A stretch of 64,000 bases of DNA from an uncultured Fulvivirga sp. (GTDB lineage Bacteria > Bacteroidota > Bacteroidia > Cytophagales > Cyclobacteriaceae): positions 930,001-994,000 of the forward strand of contig CANMSE010000001.1 in assembly GCA_947500555.1 (NCBI GenBank), given 5' to 3'. Position numbers and translations under genes: made by a program. Under the pieces are notes generated by a model. It made no database searches. It saw nothing but the letters and a program-made list of their open reading frames with translations, and was not told where the DNA came from. Below are positions 33,293 through 44,044 of the stretch, in pieces. Position 1 is the first letter of the stretch, and every line of letters starts with the position of its first letter.

Positions 33293-34648
33293 TTGGAAAC
33301 AACTATAGACGAACCTCCCAGTCAGCTTTTATTAGAATTACTAGTTTCTGGGCAATCCTTATTTTTCCTTGTCACTGGGATGATAATGCTTATTCTACTT
33401 TTTCTATCGGCTCTAATCAGTGGGTCTGAGGTTGCATTCTTTTCATTGACGGCCAAAGATATGGCTACGTGCAAAGAGAATAATACCAACGCTGATCGAA
33501 AGATTTTGAGTCTAATAGTGCAGCCTAAACTACTTCTAGCTACTATTCTCATAGTCAATAATTTTGTGAATGTGGGTATAGTAACCTTGTCAACTTTTGT
33601 TTTTTGGCAAATTAAAGGCGAAAGGGTTACAGAAGGTACAGATTTAATCATTCTTACAGTTATAGTTACAGTGATGCTTTTCATTTTTGGTGAAACACTT
33701 CCAAAGATTTATGCTTCCTTTAATAATCTCAGTTTTGCTCGCTTTACTGCTCCTTTTTTGAGGGTATGTGAAAGTATTTTTATGCCGCTGTCCTACATTC
33801 TGATGTCAGTGAGTAATGTCATCGAAAAACGATTTCAGAAGAAGGGATATGATATTTCAGTAGAAGAACTGCATCATGCATTGGAGATAACAACTACCAA
33901 TGAAGAAACTACTGATGAAGAAAAGGATATCCTTCGAGGTATTGTAAATTTTGGAACCCTCACCGTTAAGCAGGTGATGAGATCCAGAATGGATATTACT
34001 GCTTTTGATACAGAAATGGACTTTCATGATTTAATGGATAAAGTCAATAAATCGGGGTTTTCAAGGGTACCGGCCTATTCTGAAACCATAGATAAGATAG
34101 ACGGTATTCTATATATCAAAGACCTGCTACCTTATATTGAAAAGGATGAGACATTCAATTGGAAGGATTTATTGAGGCCGGGCTATTTTGTGCCGGAGAC
34201 CAAAAAGATTGATTCACTACTGAAGGATTTTCAGGAGAAAAGAGTGCATATGGCCATTGTTGTTGATGAATATGGCGGTACATCAGGTCTTATCACGCTG
34301 GAGGATATTATTGAAGAAATAGTTGGTGAGATAAATGATGAGTTTGACGATGAAGATATTCCATTTGATCAGATAGACGATAATACATATGTTTTTGAAG
34401 GGAAGACCACTTTAAATGATTTTTGTAAAATCACAGAAGAGTCACCTACTAAGTTTGAAGAAGTAAAAGGAGAAAGCGAGTCTTTAGGTGGATTGTTATT
34501 GGAGCTCAATGCTACGCTACCAAATACTGGTGAAAAAATTGAATATGACAAATACGAGTTTACCGTAGTTGCAGTAGATACCAAAAAAATTAAAAAAGTA
34601 AGAGTGCACATAAAGGAGTATAATGAGAATCCAGAGGCAGAAGATTAA
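33293..34648 (+). CDS. gldE: GldE-type CNNM/CBS transporter-like gliding protein
   Basis: Integral membrane protein of 451 residues. The DUF21 (CNNM) transmembrane domain is at about 20-165 ([49 protein letters not shown]). A CBS pair follows at about 205-335 ([32 protein letters not shown]), and a CorC/HlyC domain ends the protein. In gliding Bacteroidota the ssb-gldE-gldD order marks this paralogue as GldE, which supports GldD function. The start is a TTG at 33293, 21 bases after the ssb stop. It overlaps gldD by 26 bases. Confidence 0.92.
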   Translation: METTIDEPPSQLLLELLVSGQSLFFLVTGMIMLILLFLSALISGSEVAFFSLTAKDMATCKENNTNADRKILSLIVQPKLLLATILIVNNFVNVGIVTLSTFVFWQIKGERVTEGTDLIILTVIVTVMLFIFGETLPKIYASFNNLSFARFTAPFLRVCESIFMPLSYILMSVSNVIEKRFQKKGYDISVEELHHALEITTTNEETTDEEKDILRGIVNFGTLTVKQVMRSRMDITAFDTEMDFHDLMDKVNKSGFSRVPAYSETIDKIDGILYIKDLLPYIEKDETFNWKDLLRPGYFVPETKKIDSLLKDFQEKRVHMAIVVDEYGGTSGLITLEDIIEEIVGEINDEFDDEDIPFDQIDDNTYVFEGKTTLNDFCKITEESPTKFEEVKGESESLGGLLLELNATLPNTGEKIEYDKYEFTVVAVDTKKIKKVRVHIKEYNENPEAED

Positions 34649-35222
34649 ACTTCTTTGTATTTATTGTATCACAATCATTTTGTTGGCAGCTTGTGAATCA
34701 GACTACTTACCAAAACCCAAGGGCTACAACAGATTTGACTTACCTAGTCATGAATATGTTTCATTGGCCGACTCACTTCCTTACCAATTCGAATATTCAA
34801 AACATGCTAAAATATTACGCGATACTTCCTGGATTTCAGATCGTTATTGGATTGAGGTTTATTATCCAGAATATAAGGCAAACATCCACCTTACTTACAA
34901 AGTAATTAACCATGCTGATTCTTTGAAAGGATATTTAGATGATGCCTACTTTTTGACGGCCAAACATCAGATAAAGGCTTCTGCTATTGACGAAAGTATA
35001 ACAAAGACACCATTGGGTAAAACAGTAGTTTATGCTGAGCTAGAGGGTGAAGTTCCTAGTCAATTTCAATTTTTTAGTACTGATTCGACACAACACTTTC
35101 TTCGGGGGGCACTCTATTTCAACACCCAAGTTCAAAATGACTCATTGCGTCCTGCAATAGAGTTTGTGAAGGTAGATGTTGTGCATATGATGAATACACT
35201 TCAGTGGCGAGATAATCTCTAA
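34623..35222 (+). CDS. gldD: Gliding motility lipoprotein GldD
   Basis: Lipoprotein of 199 residues needed for gliding and type IX secretion in Flavobacterium. The signal peptide ends in a lipobox (IILLAAC, Cys about 24). The mature part has the GldD pattern [16 protein letters not shown], then [22 protein letters not shown] and LTYK. It starts inside the end of gldE (26-base overlap), so the two are translated together. No other gld genes are in this window. Confidence 0.93.
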   Translation: MRIQRQKIKLLCIYCITIILLAACESDYLPKPKGYNRFDLPSHEYVSLADSLPYQFEYSKHAKILRDTSWISDRYWIEVYYPEYKANIHLTYKVINHADSLKGYLDDAYFLTAKHQIKASAIDESITKTPLGKTVVYAELEGEVPSQFQFFSTDSTQHFLRGALYFNTQVQNDSLRPAIEFVKVDVVHMMNTLQWRDNL

Positions 35223-35261
35223 AACACAGTCGTAAATTTCATATTTTTCTTAGTTTGAAGG

Positions 35262-37355
35262 GTGCAAGGATTCTTCGATACTAAAATTGAATTTCTTAAA
35301 GGTGTAGGCCCTCAAAAAGGAGCTCTGCTAAATAAGGAGCTCAATATTTTTACCTACGGTGACCTCATCCAGTATTATCCGTTTAGGCATGAGGATAGAA
35401 CTCAATTTCATGAGATAAAAGATCTTCACGGCAACATGCCATTTATTCAGGTAAGAGGAAAAATTCGACACTATGAGATGAAAGGTGCGCCTCGCAAGAG
35501 ACGGCTTATTGCCTATCTTAATGACGGTACCGGAGAATTGGAATTAGTTTGGTTCAAAGGAGCTGAATGGATGCTAAAAAAAATTCAGCCCGGGGTGGAA
35601 TATATTGTGTTTGGAAAGCCAACGGTATTTGGCTCTAAGCTTAATGTGGCTCATCCGGAAATTGAACTAGCCACTCAGCAAAGCTTAGACTCTGGTCATC
35701 TTCAGCCTGTCTATTCTACTACAGATTTATTGAAGCGAAAATACCTGGATACAAAGGCCATTGCCAAGCTTCAGAAAGTGCTGCTGCCCGAAGCTGTAAA
35801 AAGGCTAAGAGAGACATTACCAAAAGATATTTTAGAGACCTACGGCCTAATAAATAAAAAAGAGGCGATTGAGAATATCCACTATCCTGATAATATTAAT
35901 GAATTGCAAAAGGCGCAATACAGGTTGAAATTTGAAGAGCTTTTTTATGTTCAGATGAGGCTCTTAAAACTTAAATTGGCAAGAATAGATAAATTCAAAG
36001 GCCTCATTTTCAATACTGCTGATTTACTGAACAAATTTTATAATGAGTTCTTGCCTTTTGATCTGACCGATGCACAGAAGCGGGTTATAAAAGAGATCTA
36101 TCGTGATATGCGCTCAGGACATCAAATGAACAGGCTACTTCAGGGCGATGTTGGTAGCGGAAAGACTATAGTTGCTTTTATCTGCCTGCTCATTGCTATT
36201 GGCAGTGAAACTCAAGGGGCTTTGATGGCACCCACTGAAATTTTGGCCATCCAACACTACACCGGGTTAAAGGAATTTGCTGATAAAATGGGGTTGAGAA
36301 TAGCTCTTTTAACGGGGTCTACAAAAAAGAGTGAGCGCAAAATAATTCATGAATATTTACGATCAGGTGAGCTTCATATCATTGTGGGTACCCATGCTTT
36401 GCTGGAAGAAGTTGTTCAGTTCAAAAAATTAGGGTTAGCTATAGTTGATGAACAGCATCGGTTTGGTGTTGCTCAGCGCTCAAGGCTTTGGCAAAAGAAT
36501 AAAGATGTATACCCGCATGTATTGGTGATGACGGCCACTCCAATACCCAGGACATTGGCCATGACCTTGTATGGAGACCTGGATATATCGGTGATTGACG
36601 AACTCCCTGCAGGAAGAAAGCCAATCAAAACAGTACACCGATATGACTCCAACAGACTTAAAGTCAACAGTTTTATCAAAGAGCAAATTGAATTAGGAAG
36701 GCAGGTATATATCGTTTACCCTTTAATCGAAGAGTCAGAAAAACTTGACCTTAAAGATCTAATGGACGGATATGAAAGCATTGCCCGTGCTTTTCCAGAT
36801 ATACCCTTGAGTATTGTGCATGGTAAAATGAAACCGGAGGCCAAAGAGTTTGAGATGAATCGTTTTATTAAGGCGGAAACTAAAATTATGGTAGCCACTA
36901 CGGTTATTGAAGTCGGTGTTAATGTCCCAAATGCTTCGGTGATGATCATCGAAAATGCTGAACGTTTTGGTTTGGCACAATTACATCAGTTGCGAGGTCG
37001 AGTTGGCCGGGGTGCTGATCAATCTTATTGTATCCTAATTTCCGGATTTAAACTTTCTAAAGAAGCTCGAATCAGAATCGAGACCATGGTAAAAACAAAT
37101 AACGGATTTGAAATAGCAGACACTGATTTACAGCTTAGAGGGCCTGGTGATTTGATGGGAACCCAACAAAGTGGTGTTCTGGATTTATTGATAGCCGACC
37201 TTGGTAAAGACGGTAAAATATTACAAACTGCTAGGCAGGCGGCACAAGCTCTTTTAAAAGAAGACCCGAACTTGGAGAAGCCTGATAACATTGTAGTGAA
37301 AAATCAAATTGCAGCCATGAAAAAGACGGCAATCAATTGGAGTAGGATTAGCTGA
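35262..37355 (+). CDS. recG: ATP-dependent DNA helicase RecG
   Basis: Branch-migrating helicase of 697 residues for stalled forks and Holliday junctions. An N-terminal wedge/OB domain comes first (KGVGPQKGALL, then IQVRGKIRHYEM). Helicase motifs follow: Walker A LLQGDVGSGKT (about 297), motif Ia APTEILA, Walker B VDEQHRFG, motif III MTATPIPRT, and motifs V-VI TTVIEVGVNVPNA and QLRGRVGRG. The start is a GTG at 35262. It follows gldD in the same direction after 39 bases. Confidence 0.96.
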   Translation: MQGFFDTKIEFLKGVGPQKGALLNKELNIFTYGDLIQYYPFRHEDRTQFHEIKDLHGNMPFIQVRGKIRHYEMKGAPRKRRLIAYLNDGTGELELVWFKGAEWMLKKIQPGVEYIVFGKPTVFGSKLNVAHPEIELATQQSLDSGHLQPVYSTTDLLKRKYLDTKAIAKLQKVLLPEAVKRLRETLPKDILETYGLINKKEAIENIHYPDNINELQKAQYRLKFEELFYVQMRLLKLKLARIDKFKGLIFNTADLLNKFYNEFLPFDLTDAQKRVIKEIYRDMRSGHQMNRLLQGDVGSGKTIVAFICLLIAIGSETQGALMAPTEILAIQHYTGLKEFADKMGLRIALLTGSTKKSERKIIHEYLRSGELHIIVGTHALLEEVVQFKKLGLAIVDEQHRFGVAQRSRLWQKNKDVYPHVLVMTATPIPRTLAMTLYGDLDISVIDELPAGRKPIKTVHRYDSNRLKVNSFIKEQIELGRQVYIVYPLIEESEKLDLKDLMDGYESIARAFPDIPLSIVHGKMKPEAKEFEMNRFIKAETKIMVATTVIEVGVNVPNASVMIIENAERFGLAQLHQLRGRVGRGADQSYCILISGFKLSKEARIRIETMVKTNNGFEIADTDLQLRGPGDLMGTQQSGVLDLLIADLGKDGKILQTARQAAQALLKEDPNLEKPDNIVVKNQIAAMKKTAINWSRIS

Positions 37356-37375
37356 TATAGTAAGTACATATTCAA

Positions 37376-37383
37376 TATCTTTG
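37376..37383 (+). promoter_or_regulatory. Bacteroidota-type -7 promoter element for tpiA
   Basis: TATCTTTG matches TAnnTTTG and lies 22 bases before the tpiA ATG. No good -33 TTG was found at the expected distance. Confidence 0.45.
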
Positions 37384-37405
37384 CTGGCTTTAAACAAGAA
37401 GATCG

Positions 37406-38167
37406 ATGAGACAAAAGATAGTAGCAGGAAACTGGAAAATGAATAATACCCTTGATGAGGGACTAAAACTAACTACCGAAATAGCTAATATGGTAGCTGA
37501 TGAAGTTCGTGGAGATGTTAGAGTTATTCTTGCCCCTCCATTTATTCACTTATCGCAAGTTAAAAGCCTGATTAAGGATACGGATAAACTTTTTCTAAGT
37601 GCTCAGAACTGTAATGAAAATGAATCTGGGGCCTATACTGGAGAAGTTTCAACTTCTATGTTGTCATCAATCGAAGTAGAATATGTCATTATCGGACACA
37701 GTGAACGCAGGGAGTATTTTAATGAATCAAATGAGCAATTGGCTAAAAAGATTGATGCTACTCTTTCAGAAGGGTTGTTGCCAATATTTTGCTGTGGGGA
37801 GTCTTTAGAAGTTCGAGAATCGGGTGATTTTATCTCATTTATCTGCAATCAAATCAACGAAAGTCTTTTTCATTTATCTACAGAGCAATTCTCCAAGGTA
37901 GTTATAGCCTATGAACCTATTTGGGCAATTGGTACAGGAAAGACAGCCTCCTCAGAGCAGGCGCAGGATGTGCATGCAGAAATAAGAAAGTATGTAGCTA
38001 GTAAATATGGTGATAAAATAGCCGATGAAACTACCATCCTTTATGGTGGAAGTGCAAAACCTGCCAATGCACCAGAATTATTTGCCTGCCCCGATGTGGA
38101 CGGTGGTCTTATAGGTGGGGCTTCACTGAAATCTCGAGATTTCGTAGATATAGTGAAGTCATTTTGA
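37406..38167 (+). CDS. tpiA: Triosephosphate isomerase
   Basis: Glycolytic enzyme of 253 residues that interconverts dihydroxyacetone phosphate and glyceraldehyde 3-phosphate. It carries the N-terminal GNWKMN with the catalytic Lys, then the His loop IIGHSERRE, the catalytic-Glu motif AYEPIWAIGTGKTAS and the phosphate-binding ILYGGSAKPAN and GGLIGGASLK. Length matches the family. Its TGA overlaps the ATG of prmA by one base, so the two are translated together. Confidence 0.97.
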   Translation: MRQKIVAGNWKMNNTLDEGLKLTTEIANMVADEVRGDVRVILAPPFIHLSQVKSLIKDTDKLFLSAQNCNENESGAYTGEVSTSMLSSIEVEYVIIGHSERREYFNESNEQLAKKIDATLSEGLLPIFCCGESLEVRESGDFISFICNQINESLFHLSTEQFSKVVIAYEPIWAIGTGKTASSEQAQDVHAEIRKYVASKYGDKIADETTILYGGSAKPANAPELFACPDVDGGLIGGASLKSRDFVDIVKSF

Positions 38168-39003
38168 TGAAAACCAGTCAATATTTAAGTATAAAAATTA
38201 GTTGTAAGGCTGATTTTATTGAAATTCTAATCGCAGAATTATCCATGTTGAATTACAATTCAATGATGGAGATAGATGGAGGTTTGGAGGCTTACATTGA
38301 GAAAGAACAATTTGATGAGGATCATATAAAAGAACTTCAATCTCGGTATAAAGAGGCAGAAGTCACCTATTCTATTGACGAACTGATAGAGAAGAACTGG
38401 AATGAGGAATGGGAGAAGAATTATGACCCTATCCAGGTAGATGATACTATCATGGTTAGAGCTACTTTTCATGACCGGGATCCAAATTATAAGTATGACT
38501 TGTTGATTACTCCGAAAATGTCTTTCGGGACAGGGCATCACGCAACCACTCATCTTATGCTAAAACATCAACTAGAGATTGATCATGAAGGAAAAAGAGT
38601 GCTTGATGCAGGCTGTGGAACAGCAATACTTGCTGTGATGGCAGAAAAACTTGGTGCGACAGAAATATTAGCGTATGATATAGATTCATGGAGCATAGAA
38701 AATGCACCTGAGAACGTAAAATTAAATGGTTGTCAGCATGTGGAGGTTCAGTCGGGCACCATTCGTACAGTTGATACTACGGGTTTGTATGATGTGATAC
38801 TGGCGAATATCAATAAAAATGTACTGCTAGATGAACTTCCGCTATACGTAGAAAGACTTAAAACTGATGGCAAAATTATCTTAAGTGGATTTTATGTTCA
38901 AGATAATGAAGATATTGTATCACGAGCTTCAGAATGTAATCTTGCATTGGATAAAGGGAGTGAACGACATGACTGGTCATCACTCATCTTTCATAAAAAT
39001 TAA
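38167..39003 (+). CDS. prmA: Ribosomal protein L11 methyltransferase
   Basis: SAM-dependent enzyme of 278 residues that methylates ribosomal protein L11. The N-terminal substrate domain includes LIEKNWNEEWEKNYDPIQV. The catalytic part has MSFGTGHHATTHLM, a PrmA signature, then motif I VLDAGCGTAILAVMAEKLGA, ILAYDID and VILANINKNVL. The ATG at 38167 overlaps the tpiA stop; one codon upstream is a TTG that gains nothing. Confidence 0.94.
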   Translation: MKTSQYLSIKISCKADFIEILIAELSMLNYNSMMEIDGGLEAYIEKEQFDEDHIKELQSRYKEAEVTYSIDELIEKNWNEEWEKNYDPIQVDDTIMVRATFHDRDPNYKYDLLITPKMSFGTGHHATTHLMLKHQLEIDHEGKRVLDAGCGTAILAVMAEKLGATEILAYDIDSWSIENAPENVKLNGCQHVEVQSGTIRTVDTTGLYDVILANINKNVLLDELPLYVERLKTDGKIILSGFYVQDNEDIVSRASECNLALDKGSERHDWSSLIFHKN

Positions 39004-39104
39004 AAACTGACAATCCATTCATTGAATCTTACGTTAGTCAATACACCTTGTAAAACTGACTTAATTGGTTTATTCGCTTTTATTTAAGAATTTCAAGAGT
39101 TAGT

Positions 39105-42100
39105 ATGTCACTTAGAAAGACCTATCTCATCTTTTTCCTTTTATTACTCACGGTATCTGCTATGAGCCAGAGGAAAGTACTGCCAGACGATCCATCGATT
39201 TTTGGAGATTCTGTGAGTACACTTCTCAACAACACTAGGGCTGAGAGAGCTATGGAAATTGGTGATAATTTCGCTACTATCTGGACAGGGTTGGGTGCAG
39301 ACCAGCAGGGCAAGGTGATCTCTCAGATGCAGTCTATGGAGGAGAAAGGATTGAAATTACATCCTTTCATGGTAGCTTATTGTGCGGTGCTTGTGAATGC
39401 TGTTCAAACAGAAGGAGCAGACGCGCAGAAAATAACAGGATATCTTAATACCTCAGATCGTGTCATAGCTACGCTCGGTAAAGAGCAGATAAAAGTTTTT
39501 CTGAACTCTTCAGCCTCTTTCTTTGCTAACAAAGCACTTCATTTTGAACGTTCAAATAAACTATATGTCAATGAGGCAGACTACTATTTTGAGTTCGTTG
39601 AACCTCCTTTAATTGAAGAGCCAGAAGTAATAGAAGAAGAATCGTCAGATGATGAATGGTTTGATGATCTGGATCAGGAGCCCCAAGATGACGATTGGGA
39701 CACCGAATGGGACGATGACGACTATGATGATGATTACGATGATGAGTATTATGAGGATGATTACGAAGATCAGAACTATGGTGACGAATTTCAGGAAGAC
39801 AGTTATGATGAAGAACAGGCACTAATTGATGCGGTGACCGGAGGTTCAGCATTACCTCCTATTGAAGGCGCTGTGATTAAGTTTGTAAGCGTAGATTTGA
39901 ATTTTGTCACTCCATATGATTCAGTTTTTGTAGAAAACACGTCTGGAGACTTTTTGATATTGTCAGATACATTTGTAGGCAAAGGAGGAAAATTTGATTG
40001 GTCCATGGCAGGGCTCAGCGCAGATTCCGTTTATGCCAATTTGGGTGGGTATAGCTTTGATGTTACAAAAGCTGGTTTAAAAGCGGAAGGAGTTAAGCTT
40101 ACTTATACTGGTAAAGTTGCAGACCCTGTTGATGGAGTTTTTGAGTACAAAAGCGTACGCCATGATAGTACTACTGACTCAAGATACCCACGGTTTAAAT
40201 CTTATTATAGTAATATCAGACTACAAAATTTAGGTGAGGGATTCATTTACAAAGGCGGGTTCGCACTCGATGGAGCCAAAATTAAAAGTGCATCAATATT
40301 GGGTGAGTATTCTTTAATTGAAACACAGGATAAGAGTGCCAAGAAATTTAGAGCCAAAGCAAAAATCTTTGAATTTCAGGATTCATTGATCAGTACAGAA
40401 CGTGCTGCTATTGTTATTTACCAAGGAAATGATTCGATTTATCATCCGGCAGTACGCATCAAATATGATATTAAGAACCAATACCTGACTGTTCAAAAAG
40501 ATAAAGGAGGGTTCAGGAATACTCCTTTTACTACCTCTTTCTTTAATTTAGATTTTACTTCGGATATCATGCGATGGGATCTGAAATCCGACAGCTTGGA
40601 TGCTTCTATCTTACAGGCCAGAAACATAGTGCCGGCCTATTTCGAATCATCAGACCACTTTAATTACGATGATTATCGATCTCTTGGTGATAAGATATAT
40701 ACCTTCAATCCACTTTCTATTGTGCTAGCTTACTCAAAGCGAATTGGTTCGGATGAATTCTTTGTGAACGAGCTAGCTAAACATTATAAGAAGGATGACA
40801 GGATAATTCGGGGAGCAATGCTTGGTCTGGCTGAAAAGGGCCTAATTGGTTTTGACTCTCAGTCTAATTTGATTACAGTTAAAGAAAAAGCAAAGCATAT
40901 GTATAATGCCAAGCTTGGAACCAAAGATTACGACAATATCATATTGGCGTCAGTCACCAGCGCAAAGCCTAATGCCACAATCAATTTTTCAAAGAGAGAA
41001 ATGACGGTAAGAGGGGTAGAAAGCTTTAAAATAAGTGACTCCTTAAATGTGATTATCGAACCTGATAGTAGTGAAATTACTTTTTTAAAGGATCGCGATT
41101 TTACGTTTGATGGACGTGTTGCTGCGGGTAATTTTGAGTATATAGGCAGGGACTTCACCTTTAAGTATGACTCCTTCCTTATTTATTTAAATGAGATTGA
41201 TTCTATTCGTTTTTTTATCAATGACGAAAACAGTCGTGGGGGCAATGGTCGTAGAAAAGTTGATAACTCTTTGGTTAATGCCGATTCGGCTGCAGCCGCT
41301 GGATCGGCATCAAATAATTTACAAGGGTCATCAGGCACATTATACATAAATAGACCCAACAACAAATCTGCAAAGAATAAATTGCCTAATTATCCAAGAT
41401 TCAATTCTGAAAAAGGTGGGGTGGTCTATTTTGATCGAAAGCAGATATTGGGAGGAGTGTATGACAAATCTATGTATTTTCTGGTTCCTCCATTTGACCT
41501 TGATAGCCTTGGAGGTTCGGATGCCTCTGCCATAGCTTTCGAGGGCACTTTCATTTCCAGTGGAATGTTTCCTGTATTTGAAGAAAGACTCTCTATTCAA
41601 AAGGATTTTTCATTGGGATTTGATCATGATGTACCACCTGAAGGGTATCAACTTTATGAAGGTGAAGGCAAGTTCTTCAATCACTTAAGTCTGAATAAAG
41701 ATGGAATTCGAGGAAATGGGAGGATTGATTTCTTAACCTCATCGCTGGAATCTGAGGATTTTGTTTTTTATCCTGATTCGGTTACAGGTAGTGGAGAATA
41801 TTTTGAAATACAAGAAAGAGATTATAATGGTGTCATTTTTCCTCAGGCCTCTGTTCAAAATTATAAAATGCATTGGCTACCAAAAAAGGATAGTATGTAT
41901 GTGGAAAATGTAGATGAACCATTTCAATTTTATAATCAAACAGCATCCTTAGATGGTACTGCCATAGTAAGCAATAGTGGTGTATTTGGCTCTGGAATGC
42001 TTGAAACGAAAGGGTCATCATCAACATCAAAGGAGATAACATTAGAACATGATAGTTTCCTTTCAAGGCATACTCAGTTTGATCTAAAATCAAATAATCC

Positions 42101-43994
42101 TGAAAAGCCTGCGCTCTATGGAGATGATGTACGTGTTAACTTTGACCTCACTGAGAATTATGCCTTGATTAGCCCCGAAGTAGAAGGAGAAGCAGCTATT
42201 GCTTTCCCTTATGCTCAATTTAAAACATCTATCACAGAGGCACGATGGGATCTTAATGAAGAAAAGATCACAATGACTAAACCAGATGATGTTCCTCTTG
42301 AAAATTCATATTTCTATACTACTAGAGAAGATCTTGATTCTTTGGCATTTATGGCTACTGAAGCAGAGTACGATATCAATACATTGGAATTAAAAGTCAG
42401 TGGTATACCATTTATTATTGTTGCAGATGCTAAGATAACCCCAGAGAATAACGAGGTATTGGTGCTTGAAAATTCAAAGATCGGACAACTGACCAATACC
42501 ACAATCGTTTTGGATACGCTTAACGGCTATCATAGACTTACCGAAGGGGTGATTGATATTAAATCCAGAAATGAATTTAGTGGTTATGCTACTTATCAGT
42601 TCGTGAATAGTCAGAATGATACCATTCCAATTAAAATGGAAAACTTTCACTTAGAAGAAATTCCAAATCCGAATGCTCGCAAAAATGAGCCGCAATTTAC
42701 ACAGCATACGGTAGCAAATGGTTCAGTGACAGAAGGTCAAAATCTGCTAGTGTCTCAAGGTATGTTCTATAAAGGAGACATGATCTTATACGCGCATCAG
42801 CCTGCAATGGAATTGGACGGTTATGTTAAACTTGATATAGAGCAACCGGGCTATGATACCTGGATTCAGTATGCCAGTAGCGCAGATCAAACCGAAGTAA
42901 TCATTGACTACGATAATGCAATAACAGAAGAAGGTCGTGTCTTAGAAGCAGGACTGCATATTTCGGCAGGAGATAATAGCCTCTATAGCACATTTGTAAC
43001 TGAAAAATTTACTCCGGATGATGAAGACTTTTTTGTGCCAAGTGGTCACTTGTTCTTCGATGAACTTAAAAAAGAGTTTGTCATAGAAGATACGGCTAAG
43101 GCTTCTGGGAATAAACTTGCCGGTCAAATTTTCAGGTACAATGCTAAAACAGGTAATATCCAATTTGAAGGAAAAGTCAATTTCTTACCTTCTTCTAAAG
43201 ATGTTGAAGTGCTAAGTACCGTCATAAGTACCGGTAATTTGAATGAGCTCGATTTCAGCCTTAATACTTTGATGTCTATCAATTTTGCCCCTGTTCCTAC
43301 GCAAGCCTTCGATCAAATGACATTAGACTTTCTGGATGTGATCAATAATCTCGGGGCACCTGAAGGCTTGGGAGATCCTACACAATTGTTGTATAAGCTG
43401 GCAGACTTGTCAGGAGAACGTGCAGCTCAAGAATATGAACAGCGATCACTACAAGAGTATACTCCTTTAGCTGGTTTAACAAAAGAAACCTCAGCTTCCC
43501 TGGTTTTCTCTAATCTGGATATGAAATGGTCAGTAGATCATAAAGGATTCTATAATGAAGGTAAACTAGGACTATCAAACATTCAGCGTAGCGATATCAA
43601 TGGAGCTTTTGATGGTTTCCTTGAAGTACGAAGGACAGAAGATGGTGTACCGGTACTTAATTTGTTCATTAAAGCTTCTCCAGATTCCTGGTACTTTTTT
43701 AGTTATGAAGATAACAGACTATTAATTTATTCCTCAAACAACGCTTTGAATAATATAATAAGCAAAAAGAGTAACGGGAGCAAAGCAAAAATAGGAGACT
43801 TAGTATTTGCTCCTGCTGATAAAGCGGAGACTCTTAATTTTATTAATCGTTTCAGATTACAGTATTATGGTATCGAAGATAGTTACGAATTAGAATCTGA
43901 AGTTGAGGAGGAAGAAATTGATGAAAGCGAAGATGGTTTTGGCGGTGCTGACGAGGAGGAGGAAGAAGAAGAGGATGATGACGAAGGGTTTTAA
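39105..43994 (+). CDS. Giant secreted protein with acidic tracts, unknown function
   Basis: A 1629-residue protein with a signal peptide (MSLRKTYLIFFLLLLTVSAMSQ). A helical region (about 25-165) is followed by a very acidic stretch at about 175-245, rich in Asp, Glu and Tyr (for example DDDDYDDDYDDEYYEDDYED). The bulk (about 250-1500) is beta-rich, with repeated short strands such as FEYIGRDFTFKYDSFLIYLN and GAVIKFVSVDLNFV. The end is another acidic tail (EEEEEEDDDEGF). No enzyme motif is recognised. I have seen similar long exported proteins only in Bacteroidota; the fold may be a large beta scaffold. It stands alone between prmA and plsY. The Ca2+-binding potential of the acidic tracts is a guess. 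Confidence 0.85.
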   Translation: MSLRKTYLIFFLLLLTVSAMSQRKVLPDDPSIFGDSVSTLLNNTRAERAMEIGDNFATIWTGLGADQQGKVISQMQSMEEKGLKLHPFMVAYCAVLVNAVQTEGADAQKITGYLNTSDRVIATLGKEQIKVFLNSSASFFANKALHFERSNKLYVNEADYYFEFVEPPLIEEPEVIEEESSDDEWFDDLDQEPQDDDWDTEWDDDDYDDDYDDEYYEDDYEDQNYGDEFQEDSYDEEQALIDAVTGGSALPPIEGAVIKFVSVDLNFVTPYDSVFVENTSGDFLILSDTFVGKGGKFDWSMAGLSADSVYANLGGYSFDVTKAGLKAEGVKLTYTGKVADPVDGVFEYKSVRHDSTTDSRYPRFKSYYSNIRLQNLGEGFIYKGGFALDGAKIKSASILGEYSLIETQDKSAKKFRAKAKIFEFQDSLISTERAAIVIYQGNDSIYHPAVRIKYDIKNQYLTVQKDKGGFRNTPFTTSFFNLDFTSDIMRWDLKSDSLDASILQARNIVPAYFESSDHFNYDDYRSLGDKIYTFNPLSIVLAYSKRIGSDEFFVNELAKHYKKDDRIIRGAMLGLAEKGLIGFDSQSNLITVKEKAKHMYNAKLGTKDYDNIILASVTSAKPNATINFSKREMTVRGVESFKISDSLNVIIEPDSSEITFLKDRDFTFDGRVAAGNFEYIGRDFTFKYDSFLIYLNEIDSIRFFINDENSRGGNGRRKVDNSLVNADSAAAAGSASNNLQGSSGTLYINRPNNKSAKNKLPNYPRFNSEKGGVVYFDRKQILGGVYDKSMYFLVPPFDLDSLGGSDASAIAFEGTFISSGMFPVFEERLSIQKDFSLGFDHDVPPEGYQLYEGEGKFFNHLSLNKDGIRGNGRIDFLTSSLESEDFVFYPDSVTGSGEYFEIQERDYNGVIFPQASVQNYKMHWLPKKDSMYVENVDEPFQFYNQTASLDGTAIVSNSGVFGSGMLETKGSSSTSKEITLEHDSFLSRHTQFDLKSNNPEKPALYGDDVRVNFDLTENYALISPEVEGEAAIAFPYAQFKTSITEARWDLNEEKITMTKPDDVPLENSYFYTTREDLDSLAFMATEAEYDINTLELKVSGIPFIIVADAKITPENNEVLVLENSKIGQLTNTTIVLDTLNGYHRLTEGVIDIKSRNEFSGYATYQFVNSQNDTIPIKMENFHLEEIPNPNARKNEPQFTQHTVANGSVTEGQNLLVSQGMFYKGDMILYAHQPAMELDGYVKLDIEQPGYDTWIQYASSADQTEVIIDYDNAITEEGRVLEAGLHISAGDNSLYSTFVTEKFTPDDEDFFVPSGHLFFDELKKEFVIEDTAKASGNKLAGQIFRYNAKTGNIQFEGKVNFLPSSKDVEVLSTVISTGNLNELDFSLNTLMSINFAPVPTQAFDQMTLDFLDVINNLGAPEGLGDPTQLLYKLADLSGERAAQEYEQRSLQEYTPLAGLTKETSASLVFSNLDMKWSVDHKGFYNEGKLGLSNIQRSDINGAFDGFLEVRRTEDGVPVLNLFIKASPDSWYFFSYEDNRLLIYSSNNALNNIISKKSNGSKAKIGDLVFAPADKAETLNFINRFRLQYYGIEDSYELESEVEEEEIDESEDGFGGADEEEEEEEDDDEGF

Positions 43995-44013
43995 CTGTTT
44001 CCCTTGAATTGCT

Positions 44014-44021
44014 TAAATTTG
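44014..44021 (+). promoter_or_regulatory. Bacteroidota-type -7 promoter element for plsY
   Basis: TAAATTTG matches TAnnTTTG, 23 bases before the plsY ATG, with TTG (44004-44006) upstream but at a short distance. Confidence 0.42.
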
Positions 44022-44044
44022 CGACTCGTCAAAAAAACTAGTTC

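Noticed and set aside
39568..39852. His-rich minus-strand frame
   Set aside because: It is the antisense of the acidic GAT/GAC codon run of the giant secreted protein.
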